In this document: in pieces, positions 1-8,453 of the stretch
Layout: the number at the start of each line of letters is the position of its first letter
Position numbering within the stretch: the first letter of the stretch is position 1
Position numbers and translations under genes: made by a program
Assembly: GCF_018771565.1 (NCBI RefSeq)
Contig: NZ_CP076326.1
Location: forward strand, 1,736,001 to 1,800,000
From: Thermoflexus hugenholtzii
GTDB taxonomy: Bacteria > Chloroflexota > Anaerolineae > Thermoflexales > Thermoflexaceae
DNA length: 64,000 nucleotides
Direction of reading: 5' to 3'
The notes under the pieces: model-generated
What the model saw: only the letters and a program-made list of their open reading frames with translations
Told to the model about the DNA's origin: nothing
Databases searched by the model: none

Positions 1-524
1 GGAACGGCGTCGGCCTGGGCCCGGGCCACCTTGAAGCCGGTCGCCTCATCGTTGATGTATTCGCAGGAGTCCGCGTGGATGGAGAGCAAGGCCGCCGCCC
101 GATAGCCGTTCAGCCGCTCGTCGAACTCCTCCAGGATGTCCACCGAATACCCCAGGTCCTCCAGGCGGCGGGCCACCTCCCGGGCAATGGCAGTGTTGAC
201 CTCGACCTCGGTGAGCCCGTCGGCGCAGACCGCCCCGCTGTCATGCCCCAGATGTCCGGCCACCAGACCCACCCGGGGGGTTCGGGCGGAGGAGGCGGGC
301 TGGGGCGCCAGGTAGGGTTCGGGGCCGAAGGGGACGATCCGCAGGCCCCGGACGATCCCCAGGCCGCTTAGGAGAGCGCCCAGGATCAGCAGGGCGATCC
401 ATCCGAGGCCGGGCAGGGCCCTCCTCGACCGCCCAGCGGAGCGCTCCGGGCGAGGAAGGGCCATCGGCGGTCGGGCGCGCCGATGGGGGCCTTTCGGAGC
501 CGAGCGGATCTCCCGTGTTTTCAT
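1..524 (-). CDS. N-acetylmuramoyl-L-alanine amidase (Amidase_3 type), 3' end outside window
   Basis: Zn-dependent peptidoglycan amidase that would cleave the MurNAc-L-Ala bond outside the membrane. Reading from the ATG at 524 gives a basic N-terminus, one membrane segment (WIALLILGALLSGLGIV) and then the catalytic domain. The three metal ligands of the family are visible: His in VAGHLGHDSG, Glu in GLTEVEVNTA and His in LLSIHADS. The protein is cut at base 1, so the C-terminal part is missing. It starts 9 bp after the potC stop and is probably cotranscribed with the polyamine transporter. The longer reading from 537 in another frame is a shadow. Family assignment is secure; the exact substrate is not known. 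Confidence 0.85.
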   Translation of the reverse strand, partial: MKTREIRSAPKGPHRRARPPMALPRPERSAGRSRRALPGLGWIALLILGALLSGLGIVRGLRIVPFGPEPYLAPQPASSARTPRVGLVAGHLGHDSGAVCADGLTEVEVNTAIAREVARRLEDLGYSVDILEEFDERLNGYRAAALLSIHADSCEYINDEATGFKVARAQADAV

Positions 525-533
525 TTTCCGCCG

Positions 534-1742
534 TCACGAGCGACGCTGAGCGATCAGGGAGAGCACCACAAAAGTCAAGGAGGCGCCGAAGAGCAGAGAG
601 GAGACCGCGTTGAGCTCCGGGGTGATCCCGAGCCGCACCTTGGAATAGAGCAACACCGGCAGAGTGGTCGAACCGGGCCCGGTGACGAAGAAAGTGATGA
701 CGAAATCATCGATGGAGAGGGTGAAGGCCATCAGCGCCCCGCCCAGGATCCCCGGCATCAGCAGAGGCAGGGTGATCCGGCGGAAAGTCTCCCACTCGTT
801 CGCCCCCAGATCCTGAGCCGCCTCCTCCAGCGTGCGATCATAAGTGGCCAGCCGGGCGCGGACGATCACATACACGAAGGGGATGCAGAAGGCCACGTGG
901 GCGATGAGGATGGTCCAGAGACCGAGAGGCGTGCGGGTCAGGACGAAGAAGAGCAGCAGTCCCACCCCCATCACGATCTCGGGGATGATGATGGGAAGAT
1001 AGAGCAGGCCCTCGAGGAAGGCCTTTCCGAAGAAGCGATGGCGATCCAGCCCCAGGGCCAGCATCGTGCCCAGGATGGTGGAGATCAACGTGGCAAGGAA
1101 GGCGATGAGGAGGCTGCGCCCGGCCGCCCCTCGCACCAGCTCATCCTGGAGCACCCGCTGATACCAGACCGTGGAAAAACCCTGCCAGACCGTGGAGATC
1201 GGCGAGGCGTTGAAGGAAAAGAGGACAAGGATGAAGATCGGCACATACAGAAACAAGAAGGTCAGCCCGATCATCCCTGCCCGCCATTCAGCGGCGAAAC
1301 GGAAGACAGGGACCGGCCAGGGCTCCACCCGCAGGAAGCGGCGCAGCACATGCTCGCGGTTGATATCCAGCAGGACCAGGAACAGGAAGACCAGGGTGAG
1401 AGAGCCCCAGGTCAACAGATGCCGCAGGATCCGCCCCATCCGGCCGGGGCGACGCCACAGGTAGCCGCACAGCAACAGCAGGCCATAGAGGGCCAGCCAG
1501 CCGCTGGCCAGCGAAACCCATCCGGGACCCTCCGGGCCCGTCCACATCCGGGCCAGACGGAGCAGGTCGCCCAGCACCCCCAGACCGGTCAGCCAGGGGA
1601 TGAGGGTCCCGAGGGCGCTCCCCAGATGCAGCAGCACCAGGCCCACGGCCGTCCACTCCAGCCCTTCCACCAGATACAGCACCAGGGGCGGCCACACGCG
1701 CGCCGCCGCGCGCTCCGGCCGGGTGACCGCAGGGACGCTCAT
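534..1742 (-). CDS. potC: Spermidine/putrescine ABC transporter permease PotC, with extra N-terminal membrane domain
   Basis: Inner-membrane permease of a polyamine importer. The C-terminal ~260 residues match the usual PotC fold, with the ATPase-docking EAA loop (EEAAQDLGANEWETFRRI). The start at 1742 makes an ATGA overlap with the potB stop, which fixes the start and indicates translational coupling. The protein is 402 aa, against about 260-270 for classical PotC. The additional ~140 N-terminal residues contain three or four hydrophobic segments (for example LVLYLVEGLEWTAVGLVLL and LLTWGSLTLVFLFLVLL). PotB next door carries a similar extension. No periplasmic binding protein (potD) follows; the next gene is an amidase. 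Substrate is inferred from family and from the agmatinase neighbour. Confidence 0.88.
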   Translation of the reverse strand: MSVPAVTRPERAAARVWPPLVLYLVEGLEWTAVGLVLLHLGSALGTLIPWLTGLGVLGDLLRLARMWTGPEGPGWVSLASGWLALYGLLLLCGYLWRRPGRMGRILRHLLTWGSLTLVFLFLVLLDINREHVLRRFLRVEPWPVPVFRFAAEWRAGMIGLTFLFLYVPIFILVLFSFNASPISTVWQGFSTVWYQRVLQDELVRGAAGRSLLIAFLATLISTILGTMLALGLDRHRFFGKAFLEGLLYLPIIIPEIVMGVGLLLFFVLTRTPLGLWTILIAHVAFCIPFVYVIVRARLATYDRTLEEAAQDLGANEWETFRRITLPLLMPGILGGALMAFTLSIDDFVITFFVTGPGSTTLPVLLYSKVRLGITPELNAVSSLLFGASLTFVVLSLIAQRRS

Positions 1743-2896
1743 AGCACACGCTCCCTTCCGCCGACGCGCAGGTAGATCATCGTCGCCGCCAGGACCATGG
1801 CCATCAAGATCAAAGAGAGGGCAGACCCGAAGGGCCAGTGGCGCACCGTGAGGAACTGATACTGAATGACGTTGCCGATCATGATCGTTTTGGCCCCGCC
1901 CAGGAGATCCGGGGTGATGAAGGCCCCCACGGAGGGGATGAAGACCAGAGTGGAGCCGGCCAGGACCCCCGGGAGGGTGAGGGGCCAGATCACCCGCCGG
2001 AAGGCATGCCATTCGTTCGCCCCCAGGTCCTGGGCCGCCTCCACCAGGGAGAAATCGAACCGCTCCAGGGTGGCATAGAGGGGAAGGATCATAAAGGGCA
2101 GCTCCCCGTATACCAGGCCCAGGATCACCGCGTTTTGCGTGAACAGGAGAGGAAGAGGCTCCGGGATCAGGCCCATGGCCATCAGCAGACCGTTGATCGG
2201 ACCATCCGAGCGCAGCACGAACATCAGGGCCAGGGTGCGCACCAGGAAGTTGGTCCAGAAGGGGATCATCGTCAGGACCAGCAGGGTGTTGCGCCAGCGG
2301 GCCGGCGCCCGGGCCATGGCGTAGGCGACGGGATAGCCGATGAGCAGACAGAGGACCGTGGTGACGAGAGCGATCCAGAGGGAGGTCAGAACGATCTGGA
2401 TGTAGAGGGGATCCAGGGCCCGCTGGTAGTTCTCCAGGGTGAAAATCCAGCGGATCCCCCCATAAGGCCCCCGTTTCATGAAGCTGATGACGGCGATGAT
2501 GCCGACGGCGAAAGAGAAGAAGACCAGCAGGTAAAAGGTCCCGGGGAGGATGAGGAGCATGGGAAGCCGGGCCCGGGGGAGCGCGGCGATGAGAAGGACC
2601 ATGCTAAGGAGAGCGATCACCAGACCTCGCTCCAGGCCCAGGGCGAACATCGCCCCAAGCCCTCCGACGAGCCCCGCCCCGGCGCGGGCGAGGATCAGGG
2701 AGGAGACCCCCGGAAGACCCAGGATCCAGACGGCCGCCAGGACCCCGTCCACCAGCCCCAGCCCGCCCAGGATCATCCGCCCAGGAGGCTCCGTGTTCTG
2801 GGCCAGGAGAAGGAGCGCCACCCCGCTCCCCACCAGGACCCCGAACACGCCGAGCGCGGTCCCTGTTCGACCTCCGAAACGCAACACGCCTGCCAT
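1739..2896 (-). CDS. potB: Spermidine/putrescine ABC transporter permease PotB, with extra N-terminal membrane domain
   Basis: Second permease of the polyamine importer. The conserved permease part begins near LPMLLILPGTFYLLVFFSF and includes the EAA loop VEAAQDLGANEWHAFRRVIW that contacts PotA. At 385 aa it is about 110 residues longer than E. coli PotB; the extra N-terminus is almost entirely hydrophobic and predicts about four additional membrane spans. The stop overlaps the potC start by 4 bases. It lies 69 bp downstream of potA. Both permeases of this pair share the same kind of extension, so it is a system property rather than a mis-called start. Function of the extension is unknown. 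Confidence 0.9.
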   Translation of the reverse strand: MAGVLRFGGRTGTALGVFGVLVGSGVALLLLAQNTEPPGRMILGGLGLVDGVLAAVWILGLPGVSSLILARAGAGLVGGLGAMFALGLERGLVIALLSMVLLIAALPRARLPMLLILPGTFYLLVFFSFAVGIIAVISFMKRGPYGGIRWIFTLENYQRALDPLYIQIVLTSLWIALVTTVLCLLIGYPVAYAMARAPARWRNTLLVLTMIPFWTNFLVRTLALMFVLRSDGPINGLLMAMGLIPEPLPLLFTQNAVILGLVYGELPFMILPLYATLERFDFSLVEAAQDLGANEWHAFRRVIWPLTLPGVLAGSTLVFIPSVGAFITPDLLGGAKTIMIGNVIQYQFLTVRHWPFGSALSLILMAMVLAATMIYLRVGGRERVL

Positions 2897-2965
2897 GCGA
2901 CGACCTCCGGCCCTCGTCCGACGGTGTCCGGGCGCGCGATGGCTCCGCCTGCCGGCGCCCCCGCC

Positions 2966-4051
2966 TCACTCCCGCAACACCCGGGCGCTCTCCGGGATCC
3001 AGGCGACCCAGATCGCGGACCCCGGCGCATAGCCGGCCAGGGGCGCGATGCCCTCCCGGTTCTGCATGCGCGCCCGCAGGGCGAGGCGCTCGTTCAAGCG
3101 GATCCGAAAGAGGGTGTCCGTCCCGATGTAAATCATCTCCTCGATCCGGCCGGGATAGCGATTGGGGAACGCGAGGGGCTCCTCCAGGCTCACATGGATC
3201 CGCTCGGGGCGGATGGCGACCGTGACCGACTGGCCCGGGGAGATCCCATCCGGCCGCGCGGCGAGGAGGGGGAATCCTTCCACCTCCACCCGGGCGTATC
3301 CTTCCTCAAAGGCGACCAGCCGACCCTCCAGGAAATTGGTCTCCCCGATGAAATCGGCCACGAAGCGGGTGGCGGGGCGCTCGTAGATCTCCACCGGCGT
3401 GCCCACCTGGAGCACCCGCCCCTGATTCATCACGGCGATGCGGTCGGACATGGTCATGGCCTCTTCCTGATCATGGGTGACATAGATGAACGTGATGCCG
3501 ACCTGGTGCTGGAGGTTCTTCAATTCCAGCTGCATTTCCTTGCGCAGCTTGAGGTCCAGGGCGCCCAGGGGCTCGTCGAGGAGCAGGACCGCCGGGCGGT
3601 TGACCAGGGCGCGGGCCAGGGCCACCCGCTGCTGCTGGCCGCCGGAAAGCTGGCGAGGATAGCGGTTCTCCAGCCCGGTCAGGCGCACCAGACGCAGGGC
3701 CTCCGCCACCCGACGACGGATCTCCTCCCGGGGGAGACGTTTCATCTCCAGGCCGAAGGCGACGTTCTCGAAGACCGTCATATGGGGGAAGAGGGCGTAG
3801 TGCTGGAAGACGGTGTTCACCGGGCGGTGGAACGGAGGAACCTCATTCATACGCTGGCCGCGGATCAGGATCTCGCCGGCATCCGGCCGCTCGAAGCCGG
3901 CGATCATGCGCAGGGTGGTGGTTTTCCCGCACCCTGAAGGGCCGAGCAGCGAGAAGAACTCCCCTTCCCGGATCTGCAGGGAGACCTGATGGACGGCCTC
4001 CACCTCTCCAAAGCGCTTGCTCACCTCCCGCAGCTCTACTGCGTAAACCAT
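2966..4051 (-). CDS. potA: Spermidine/putrescine ABC transporter ATP-binding protein PotA
   Basis: Cytoplasmic ATPase driving polyamine import. From the ATG at 4051 the protein is 361 aa, the normal PotA length. Walker A GPSGCGKT is at about residues 37-44, the Q-loop Gln near 83, signature LSGGQ at 135-139, Walker B LLLDEP at 156-161 and the switch His in VTHDQEE near 193. A TOBE-type regulatory domain fills the C-terminal ~120 residues. Longer readings to 4222 only add an unconserved leader. It sits 40 bp downstream of speB and upstream of potBC, in an order typical of pot operons. All catalytic motifs are intact. Confidence 0.93.
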   Translation of the reverse strand: MVYAVELREVSKRFGEVEAVHQVSLQIREGEFFSLLGPSGCGKTTTLRMIAGFERPDAGEILIRGQRMNEVPPFHRPVNTVFQHYALFPHMTVFENVAFGLEMKRLPREEIRRRVAEALRLVRLTGLENRYPRQLSGGQQQRVALARALVNRPAVLLLDEPLGALDLKLRKEMQLELKNLQHQVGITFIYVTHDQEEAMTMSDRIAVMNQGRVLQVGTPVEIYERPATRFVADFIGETNFLEGRLVAFEEGYARVEVEGFPLLAARPDGISPGQSVTVAIRPERIHVSLEEPLAFPNRYPGRIEEMIYIGTDTLFRIRLNERLALRARMQNREGIAPLAGYAPGSAIWVAWIPESARVLRE

Positions 4052-4091
4052 CCCGGAAGCCCCTCCTTCCAAGATGGATCCGATCCCGGCC

Positions 4092-5081
4092 TCACATGCC
4101 CTCCGGCCGGGCGCCGAGCAACGCGACGGCGGGAAGGCCATCCCGCCGGCGGGCGGCCAGCAACGCCAGGCCTTCGTAGACGACGTTGGCCGCCAGGAGG
4201 GCTGTGATCCCTGCCGGATCATAGGCCGGCAGCACCTCCACCACGTCCATCCCCACCAGCGGCAGGCCGATGAGACCCCGCAGGAGGGTCAAACCCTCCC
4301 ACGAAGCGAAGCCGCCCACCTCCGGCGTGCCGGTGCCCGGCGCATAAGCCGGATCGAAGAAATCGATGTCCACGGAAAGGAACGCGGGATGATCTCCTAC
4401 CCGCTGGAGGATGCGGCGGGCGGTGCCCTCCAGGCCCAAAGCGCGCGCCTCCCCGGCGGTCACGATCTCCAGGCCCAGGGCCCGGGCCGCCTCCCAGTCC
4501 TCCGGGCTGTAGATCGGCCCGCGCAGTCCCACCTGGATGGACCGCTGGGGGAGGATCAGCCCCTCTTCGATGGCCCGTCGCACCACCGTGCCGTGGGTAT
4601 ACCGATGCCCGAAATAAGCGTCCCAGGTATCGGGATGGCTGTCGAGCTGAACCAGGGCCACCGGCCCGTAAGCCGCGGCCACTGCCCGCAGCTCCCCCAG
4701 AAGAACCGAGTGATCCCCGCCCAGCCCGATGAGGATCACGCCGGCGGCGGCCCACGGCGTCAGGAACTCCGCGATGCGCCGCAGGGAATCCTCAATGAAG
4801 CCGGGGGCCACCGGAGCGTCCCCGGCGTCGACCACGGAGAGGTGTTCGAAGAGGTTCACCCGGAGAAACGGATGATAGGGACGCAGGAGGACCGAGGCGC
4901 TGCGGATGGCCTCCGGGCCGAAGCGAGCGCCCACCCGGAACGTCGCCCCGGTGTCGAACGGGAGCCCCAGGATGGCCACATCCACCCCCTCAGGGTTCTG
5001 AACGTGGGGCAGGCGCATGAAGGTGCGGATCCCCGCAAACCGCGGGAAAGCCAGCGCGTCCGGTGGCTGATATCGCCCCAT
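4092..5081 (-). CDS. speB: Agmatinase / arginase-family ureohydrolase
   Basis: Binuclear Mn enzyme; agmatinase converts agmatine to putrescine and urea. The metal-binding motifs are visible: GGDHS (about 121-125), DSHPDTWD (147-154; the family usually has DAHxD) and SVDIDFFDPAYAPGTGTPE (from about 236). Length 329 aa is typical. The adjacent polyamine transporter and a spermidine synthase gene at 27.6 kb support agmatinase over arginase, guanidinobutyrase or formimidoylglutamase, which share these motifs. The gene starts 36 bp after the zinc-ribbon gene and is followed by potA. Confidence 0.85.
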   Translation of the reverse strand: MGRYQPPDALAFPRFAGIRTFMRLPHVQNPEGVDVAILGLPFDTGATFRVGARFGPEAIRSASVLLRPYHPFLRVNLFEHLSVVDAGDAPVAPGFIEDSLRRIAEFLTPWAAAGVILIGLGGDHSVLLGELRAVAAAYGPVALVQLDSHPDTWDAYFGHRYTHGTVVRRAIEEGLILPQRSIQVGLRGPIYSPEDWEAARALGLEIVTAGEARALGLEGTARRILQRVGDHPAFLSVDIDFFDPAYAPGTGTPEVGGFASWEGLTLLRGLIGLPLVGMDVVEVLPAYDPAGITALLAANVVYEGLALLAARRRDGLPAVALLGARPEGM

Positions 5082-5117
5082 CCCCTCTTCTCCTCCGGAA
5101 ACGATCGACGATCCGGT

Positions 5118-5600
5118 TCACTCCGGGCCGGCGGAGCCTCCTCGGGCGGGGGCGGCGAGAGCCGGGGAGGGCGCGGCCCCGCTCACGCTGACCCCACAGT
5201 AGGGACAGAGCGTCCACTCCAGGCGGAGCGGCCGCTGGCACCGCGGGCAGCGCTGCTTCAGACGAGTGTGGCAGTAGGGGCAAACGATGAACTCAGCCTT
5301 CACCCGGCGGCCGCACGCCGGGCACTGTTCGATCTCCTCCAGGGTCTGGAGGATCAGCTCCTCCTCCAGGGCCCGCTCATAGGCCTCCGCCAGCGTCTCC
5401 CGAGGGCGCAGGATCAGGTAAATCAACAGGCCCGGGACGTTCAGCACCGCCACCAGCAGGGTGGCCAGAAACTGGGTCGGCAGATCCCGGGTGCGCGACC
5501 GGATGTCCCGGAAGGTCCAGATCACCATGCTCAGCCAGAAGGCGGCGACGGTCGCGCCCAGGAAGGCGATGGGCAACAGGATCAGATCGGTGAGATCCAT
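5118..5600 (-). CDS. Two-TM membrane protein with tandem zinc ribbons
   Basis: Unknown function, 160 aa from the ATG at 5600. Two hydrophobic segments (about residues 5-30 and 43-65) are followed by a short helical acidic stretch and then four CxxC knuckles (CPAC, CPYC, CPRC, CPYC near 93, 107, 118 and 132) forming two zinc ribbons, with an Ala/Pro-rich tail. The layout suggests a membrane-anchored protein with a cytoplasmic zinc-ribbon domain. Upstream-extended readings run into the glycosyltransferase gene and lack conservation. A TATAAT box lies 39 bp upstream. Likely cotranscribed with speB and the pot genes, but no functional link is evident. Confidence 0.75.
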   Translation of the reverse strand: MDLTDLILLPIAFLGATVAAFWLSMVIWTFRDIRSRTRDLPTQFLATLLVAVLNVPGLLIYLILRPRETLAEAYERALEEELILQTLEEIEQCPACGRRVKAEFIVCPYCHTRLKQRCPRCQRPLRLEWTLCPYCGVSVSGAAPSPALAAPARGGSAGPE

Positions 5601-5639
5601 AGGCTTCGGATCCTCTCCCAGGATGTCCGGTTGCCCCAA

Positions 5640-5645
5640 ATTATA
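5640..5645 (-). promoter_or_regulatory. Candidate -10 box upstream of the zinc-ribbon/speB/pot operon
   Basis: TATAAT on the minus strand followed at once by TTGGGG. No convincing -35 at the standard distance. The G-rich stretch directly after the -10 recurs at other promoters of this window. Confidence 0.5.
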
Positions 5646-5683
5646 GCCGAATCCCCGATCTCCCACACCACGCTCCTGCGGGC

Positions 5684-7888
5684 TTAGGGGAGGACCCGAA
5701 TCTCCCCCAGCTCCACCGCCCGATGGGGCGGGCGTTCGCCGTCCGGCATGATGACCTCCGCGCGCTCGCCGCCCGGCTGATAAAGGCCGGCGCGCAGGCC
5801 GTAGAGACCCGGCGGCAGATCCATTGGGATCGGGAGGGGATGCGGGTCGGCGAAGCGATCGCCGGGCTCCCACCACGTGGAGGGCAGCTCCCCCCGGGCC
5901 GGAGGGCCATCGTGCTGAGCCCGGGGCGGCTGATCGGGATCCCCCAAATGGAGGAAGACCCGCCATTCCGTTGAAGGGACCGCCTCGACCTGCCAGTAGA
6001 GGGTCACCGTCACCACCTCCCCGCGTCGGACCTCCGCCGGCCGGTCCACGCCGATCAGGCGGGCGGGCCCGACCCGCACATTCAGGGGCGCCGCGGGGGA
6101 CAACACGGAGGTCCCCTGCAGCTTCCCCGCCTCCAGGATCACATGCTCGACAGGCCGTCCCCGGCCGTCCCGCGCCGGGGCGATCCAGCCGGTGTCCGCC
6201 TCATAGAGCCCCACATGCAGGCGGATCACCGCCGGCGGGGTGTTGCCGGTTCCGATGGGCACCCAGTATGGATCGGCGAAGCGGAAGCCGGGGCGGCAAT
6301 CGGTGGTGGAGAACAGGCCGCGGCCGGGATGGCGATCCACCTGCCGGACATCCTGAACCAGAGGGGTTCGAACCGGATGCAGGAAGACGCTCCACGGCCG
6401 GGCGGTGGACTCCAGGCATTCCCAGAACAACGTCAAGCGGAGCGCGCGGCCGGGCGTTGCTGCGCCGGGGAGGTAGCCCAGCAGGCGCAAGCGATCGCCG
6501 AAGACGGCCTCCACCCGTCGGGCCTGCGGAGGGAGCTCGCGGATCGGTGTGGGGCCCGCATAGGTCGGCGCGATGTAGCGGATCGGCGCGATCCAGGCCA
6601 CCGCCATCCAGATCACCGCCGGGGCCCATCGCCCGACGGTCCGCCCCCAGGGAATCCCGCGCTCCACGATGGACTCCCAGCCGACCCAGAGCATCCAGGA
6701 GATAGGGCCGATGGCCGGGAACATCAACCGACCCTGGGAGGCGGAGGTCATGGAGGTCCATCGCACCAGCCCGGCGAAGATCAGGCCGGTATAGCCCAGG
6801 GCGCCCGCCCAGAGGGCCCGGGCCTCCGGATCCAGCCTCTGCCATGCCTGGTGTATGGCGAAGGCCGCTCCGATCCCGGACAGCAGCAGCCAGGTTTCCA
6901 GGAAGAGATACACCGGCGGGTCCGCCAGGATGTTGAACCAGCCCCAGACCGCCCAGAAGGACCAGACGAGGCCCCGGGCCTCGGCGAGCAGCTGCGCCGG
7001 CGTGACCGAACGGCGCCCGAAGATCTCCAGCATCGCGTTCAGCCCGGTGGGATCCCCATACAGCATCCAGTTCCGCAGGAACCACCACCCGGAGAGGAGA
7101 CCGGCGATCGCATAGATCAGGATTCCGTGGAAGAGCAGCGAACGGGCACGGAGGCGCCTTTCCCGGACGAGGGCGAAGAGCACGCCGGCGGTGAAGAGCC
7201 AGAGGGCCAGGCCGCTGAGTTTGCTCAGGGCGGCCAACCCCAGCAGGAGCCCGAGGAGGATCGCGCGAGGCCACGTCATCCCGTATCGCCACAGGCGGGC
7301 CAGCGCCCACAGGGCGAGGGCGGACATGGCGTTGATCAGCGTGTCGTTGTTGACCGCGCTCATCACAAAGGGGAACATCGGATTCCATGCGGTCAGCGCA
7401 GCCGCCCCCAGGGCCCAGCCCGGGCGGCCGGGAGCCACCGTCCGGACCGCGGCGTAGATCGCTTCCACGGTGATCAGCCCAAGGAGCAAGGAGAGAAAGC
7501 GCCACCGATGCAGGGTGCCCACCGCCCCCCGCCAGGGGAACCGCTCCCAGGAGCCGTGCAGGGCCATGTTCTTGTTGTCCGGCAGTTCCGCGTTCCCCGG
7601 GGACGGATGCCGGTTCTCTATGCGCACGGCCTCCAGGTCCTCCAGGGGCCAGCGGAGAAGGCGGGAGAAAGCCGCCAGCATCGCGTAATAGAGCGGCGGC
7701 TGGCTGCCCTCCTGTCGCCAGGGCGTCTCCTCGCCGGGCCGCTGCACCGGCAATCCCCCGCCTCGCGCCAGGTGGGCCGCCATCCCCACATGCCACAGCT
7801 CATCGGGCGTCTCAAACAGCGGCGTCGCAAGCTGAAAGAGCCCCCCGATGAGGGCAAAGGAAAGCAGGAGCAGATGGATCGGCCGCAT
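5684..7888 (-). CDS. Polytopic membrane glycosyltransferase (ArnT/PMT, GT39/GT83-like) with C-terminal extracytoplasmic domain
   Basis: 734-aa membrane protein. The N-terminal ~460 residues carry about ten hydrophobic helices; the first extracytoplasmic loop has the acidic motif FETPDELWH expected of lipid-phosphate-sugar-dependent glycosyltransferases of the ArnT/PMT superfamily. The C-terminal ~270 residues are soluble and contain two related beta-rich repeats (LRLTLFWECLE and VTVTLYWQVEA each begin one), of the type often found in Chloroflexota surface glycosylation proteins. The start at 7888 (MRPIHLLLLSF) begins directly in the first helix. Donor and acceptor cannot be told from sequence. 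It is divergent from the plus-strand gene at 8001 and 83 bp upstream of the zinc-ribbon gene. Confidence 0.75.
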   Translation of the reverse strand: MRPIHLLLLSFALIGGLFQLATPLFETPDELWHVGMAAHLARGGGLPVQRPGEETPWRQEGSQPPLYYAMLAAFSRLLRWPLEDLEAVRIENRHPSPGNAELPDNKNMALHGSWERFPWRGAVGTLHRWRFLSLLLGLITVEAIYAAVRTVAPGRPGWALGAAALTAWNPMFPFVMSAVNNDTLINAMSALALWALARLWRYGMTWPRAILLGLLLGLAALSKLSGLALWLFTAGVLFALVRERRLRARSLLFHGILIYAIAGLLSGWWFLRNWMLYGDPTGLNAMLEIFGRRSVTPAQLLAEARGLVWSFWAVWGWFNILADPPVYLFLETWLLLSGIGAAFAIHQAWQRLDPEARALWAGALGYTGLIFAGLVRWTSMTSASQGRLMFPAIGPISWMLWVGWESIVERGIPWGRTVGRWAPAVIWMAVAWIAPIRYIAPTYAGPTPIRELPPQARRVEAVFGDRLRLLGYLPGAATPGRALRLTLFWECLESTARPWSVFLHPVRTPLVQDVRQVDRHPGRGLFSTTDCRPGFRFADPYWVPIGTGNTPPAVIRLHVGLYEADTGWIAPARDGRGRPVEHVILEAGKLQGTSVLSPAAPLNVRVGPARLIGVDRPAEVRRGEVVTVTLYWQVEAVPSTEWRVFLHLGDPDQPPRAQHDGPPARGELPSTWWEPGDRFADPHPLPIPMDLPPGLYGLRAGLYQPGGERAEVIMPDGERPPHRAVELGEIRVLP

Positions 7889-8000
7889 CGCCCTCTCCGC
7901 TCGGGATCGACGTCATCCCCGACCTCGGGACGGTGCTGGACACCCGCTCACGGTCCCGCTAAGATGAAGGCTCGGAGATCCTGAGGACCCCGGAGGTTCC

Positions 8001-8402
8001 ATGATGCCATGGCAACGGACGCGATGGCCGCTGGCCCTGGCCCTGGCGGCCGCCGGTCTCGGTCTGATCGGCGGGCTGGCCTGGGCGCTGCGGCCACGGG
8101 CGGAGGCGGAGACCGCTGCGCTGGCCCGTCGGTCGCTGCGGGAGGCGACCCACCAGCTGGACCTGTTCCTGCAGACGTATCCGACCGCCCCCGGCGAGGC
8201 TCGGGGAGCGCTGCAACGGGCCCGCTCCGCTTTCGATCAGGCGGCCGGGCACCTGTCCCTCACCCGCCCGGCGGAGGTGCAACAGGGGCGAGCGGATTTC
8301 GAACAGCTCCAGGCGCTGACGGCCGCTGAAGCGCCGCCGGAAGCGGTGCTCCCGCTGGCCCGCAGGCTGCGAGAGCGGATCCAGGCGCTGCAAGAGGAAT
8401 GA
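8001..8402 (+). CDS. Small membrane-anchored protein of unknown function
   Basis: 133 aa with one N-terminal membrane span (LALALAAAGLGLIGGLAWAL) and a helical, Ala/Arg/Glu-rich remainder likely to be coiled coil. GGAGG lies just before tandem ATGs at 8001 and 8004; the second has the better spacing. No enzyme motif. It lies 51 bp before the phosphoglycerate mutase gene and may be cotranscribed with it. Upstream, TAAGAT at 7960 could be a -10. Confidence 0.6.
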   Translation: MMPWQRTRWPLALALAAAGLGLIGGLAWALRPRAEAETAALARRSLREATHQLDLFLQTYPTAPGEARGALQRARSAFDQAAGHLSLTRPAEVQQGRADFEQLQALTAAEAPPEAVLPLARRLRERIQALQEE

Positions 8403-8453
8403 GCGGTGCCCCTATTCCCGGAATCGTTACCCTGAAGCACGGAGGAAGTTCCC

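Noticed and set aside
1838-3937. 699-aa plus-strand frame over potB/potA
   Set aside because: Composition (Gln/Gly/His/Pro-rich, no hydrophobic core) is that of an antisense shadow; the minus strand carries the conserved transporter genes.
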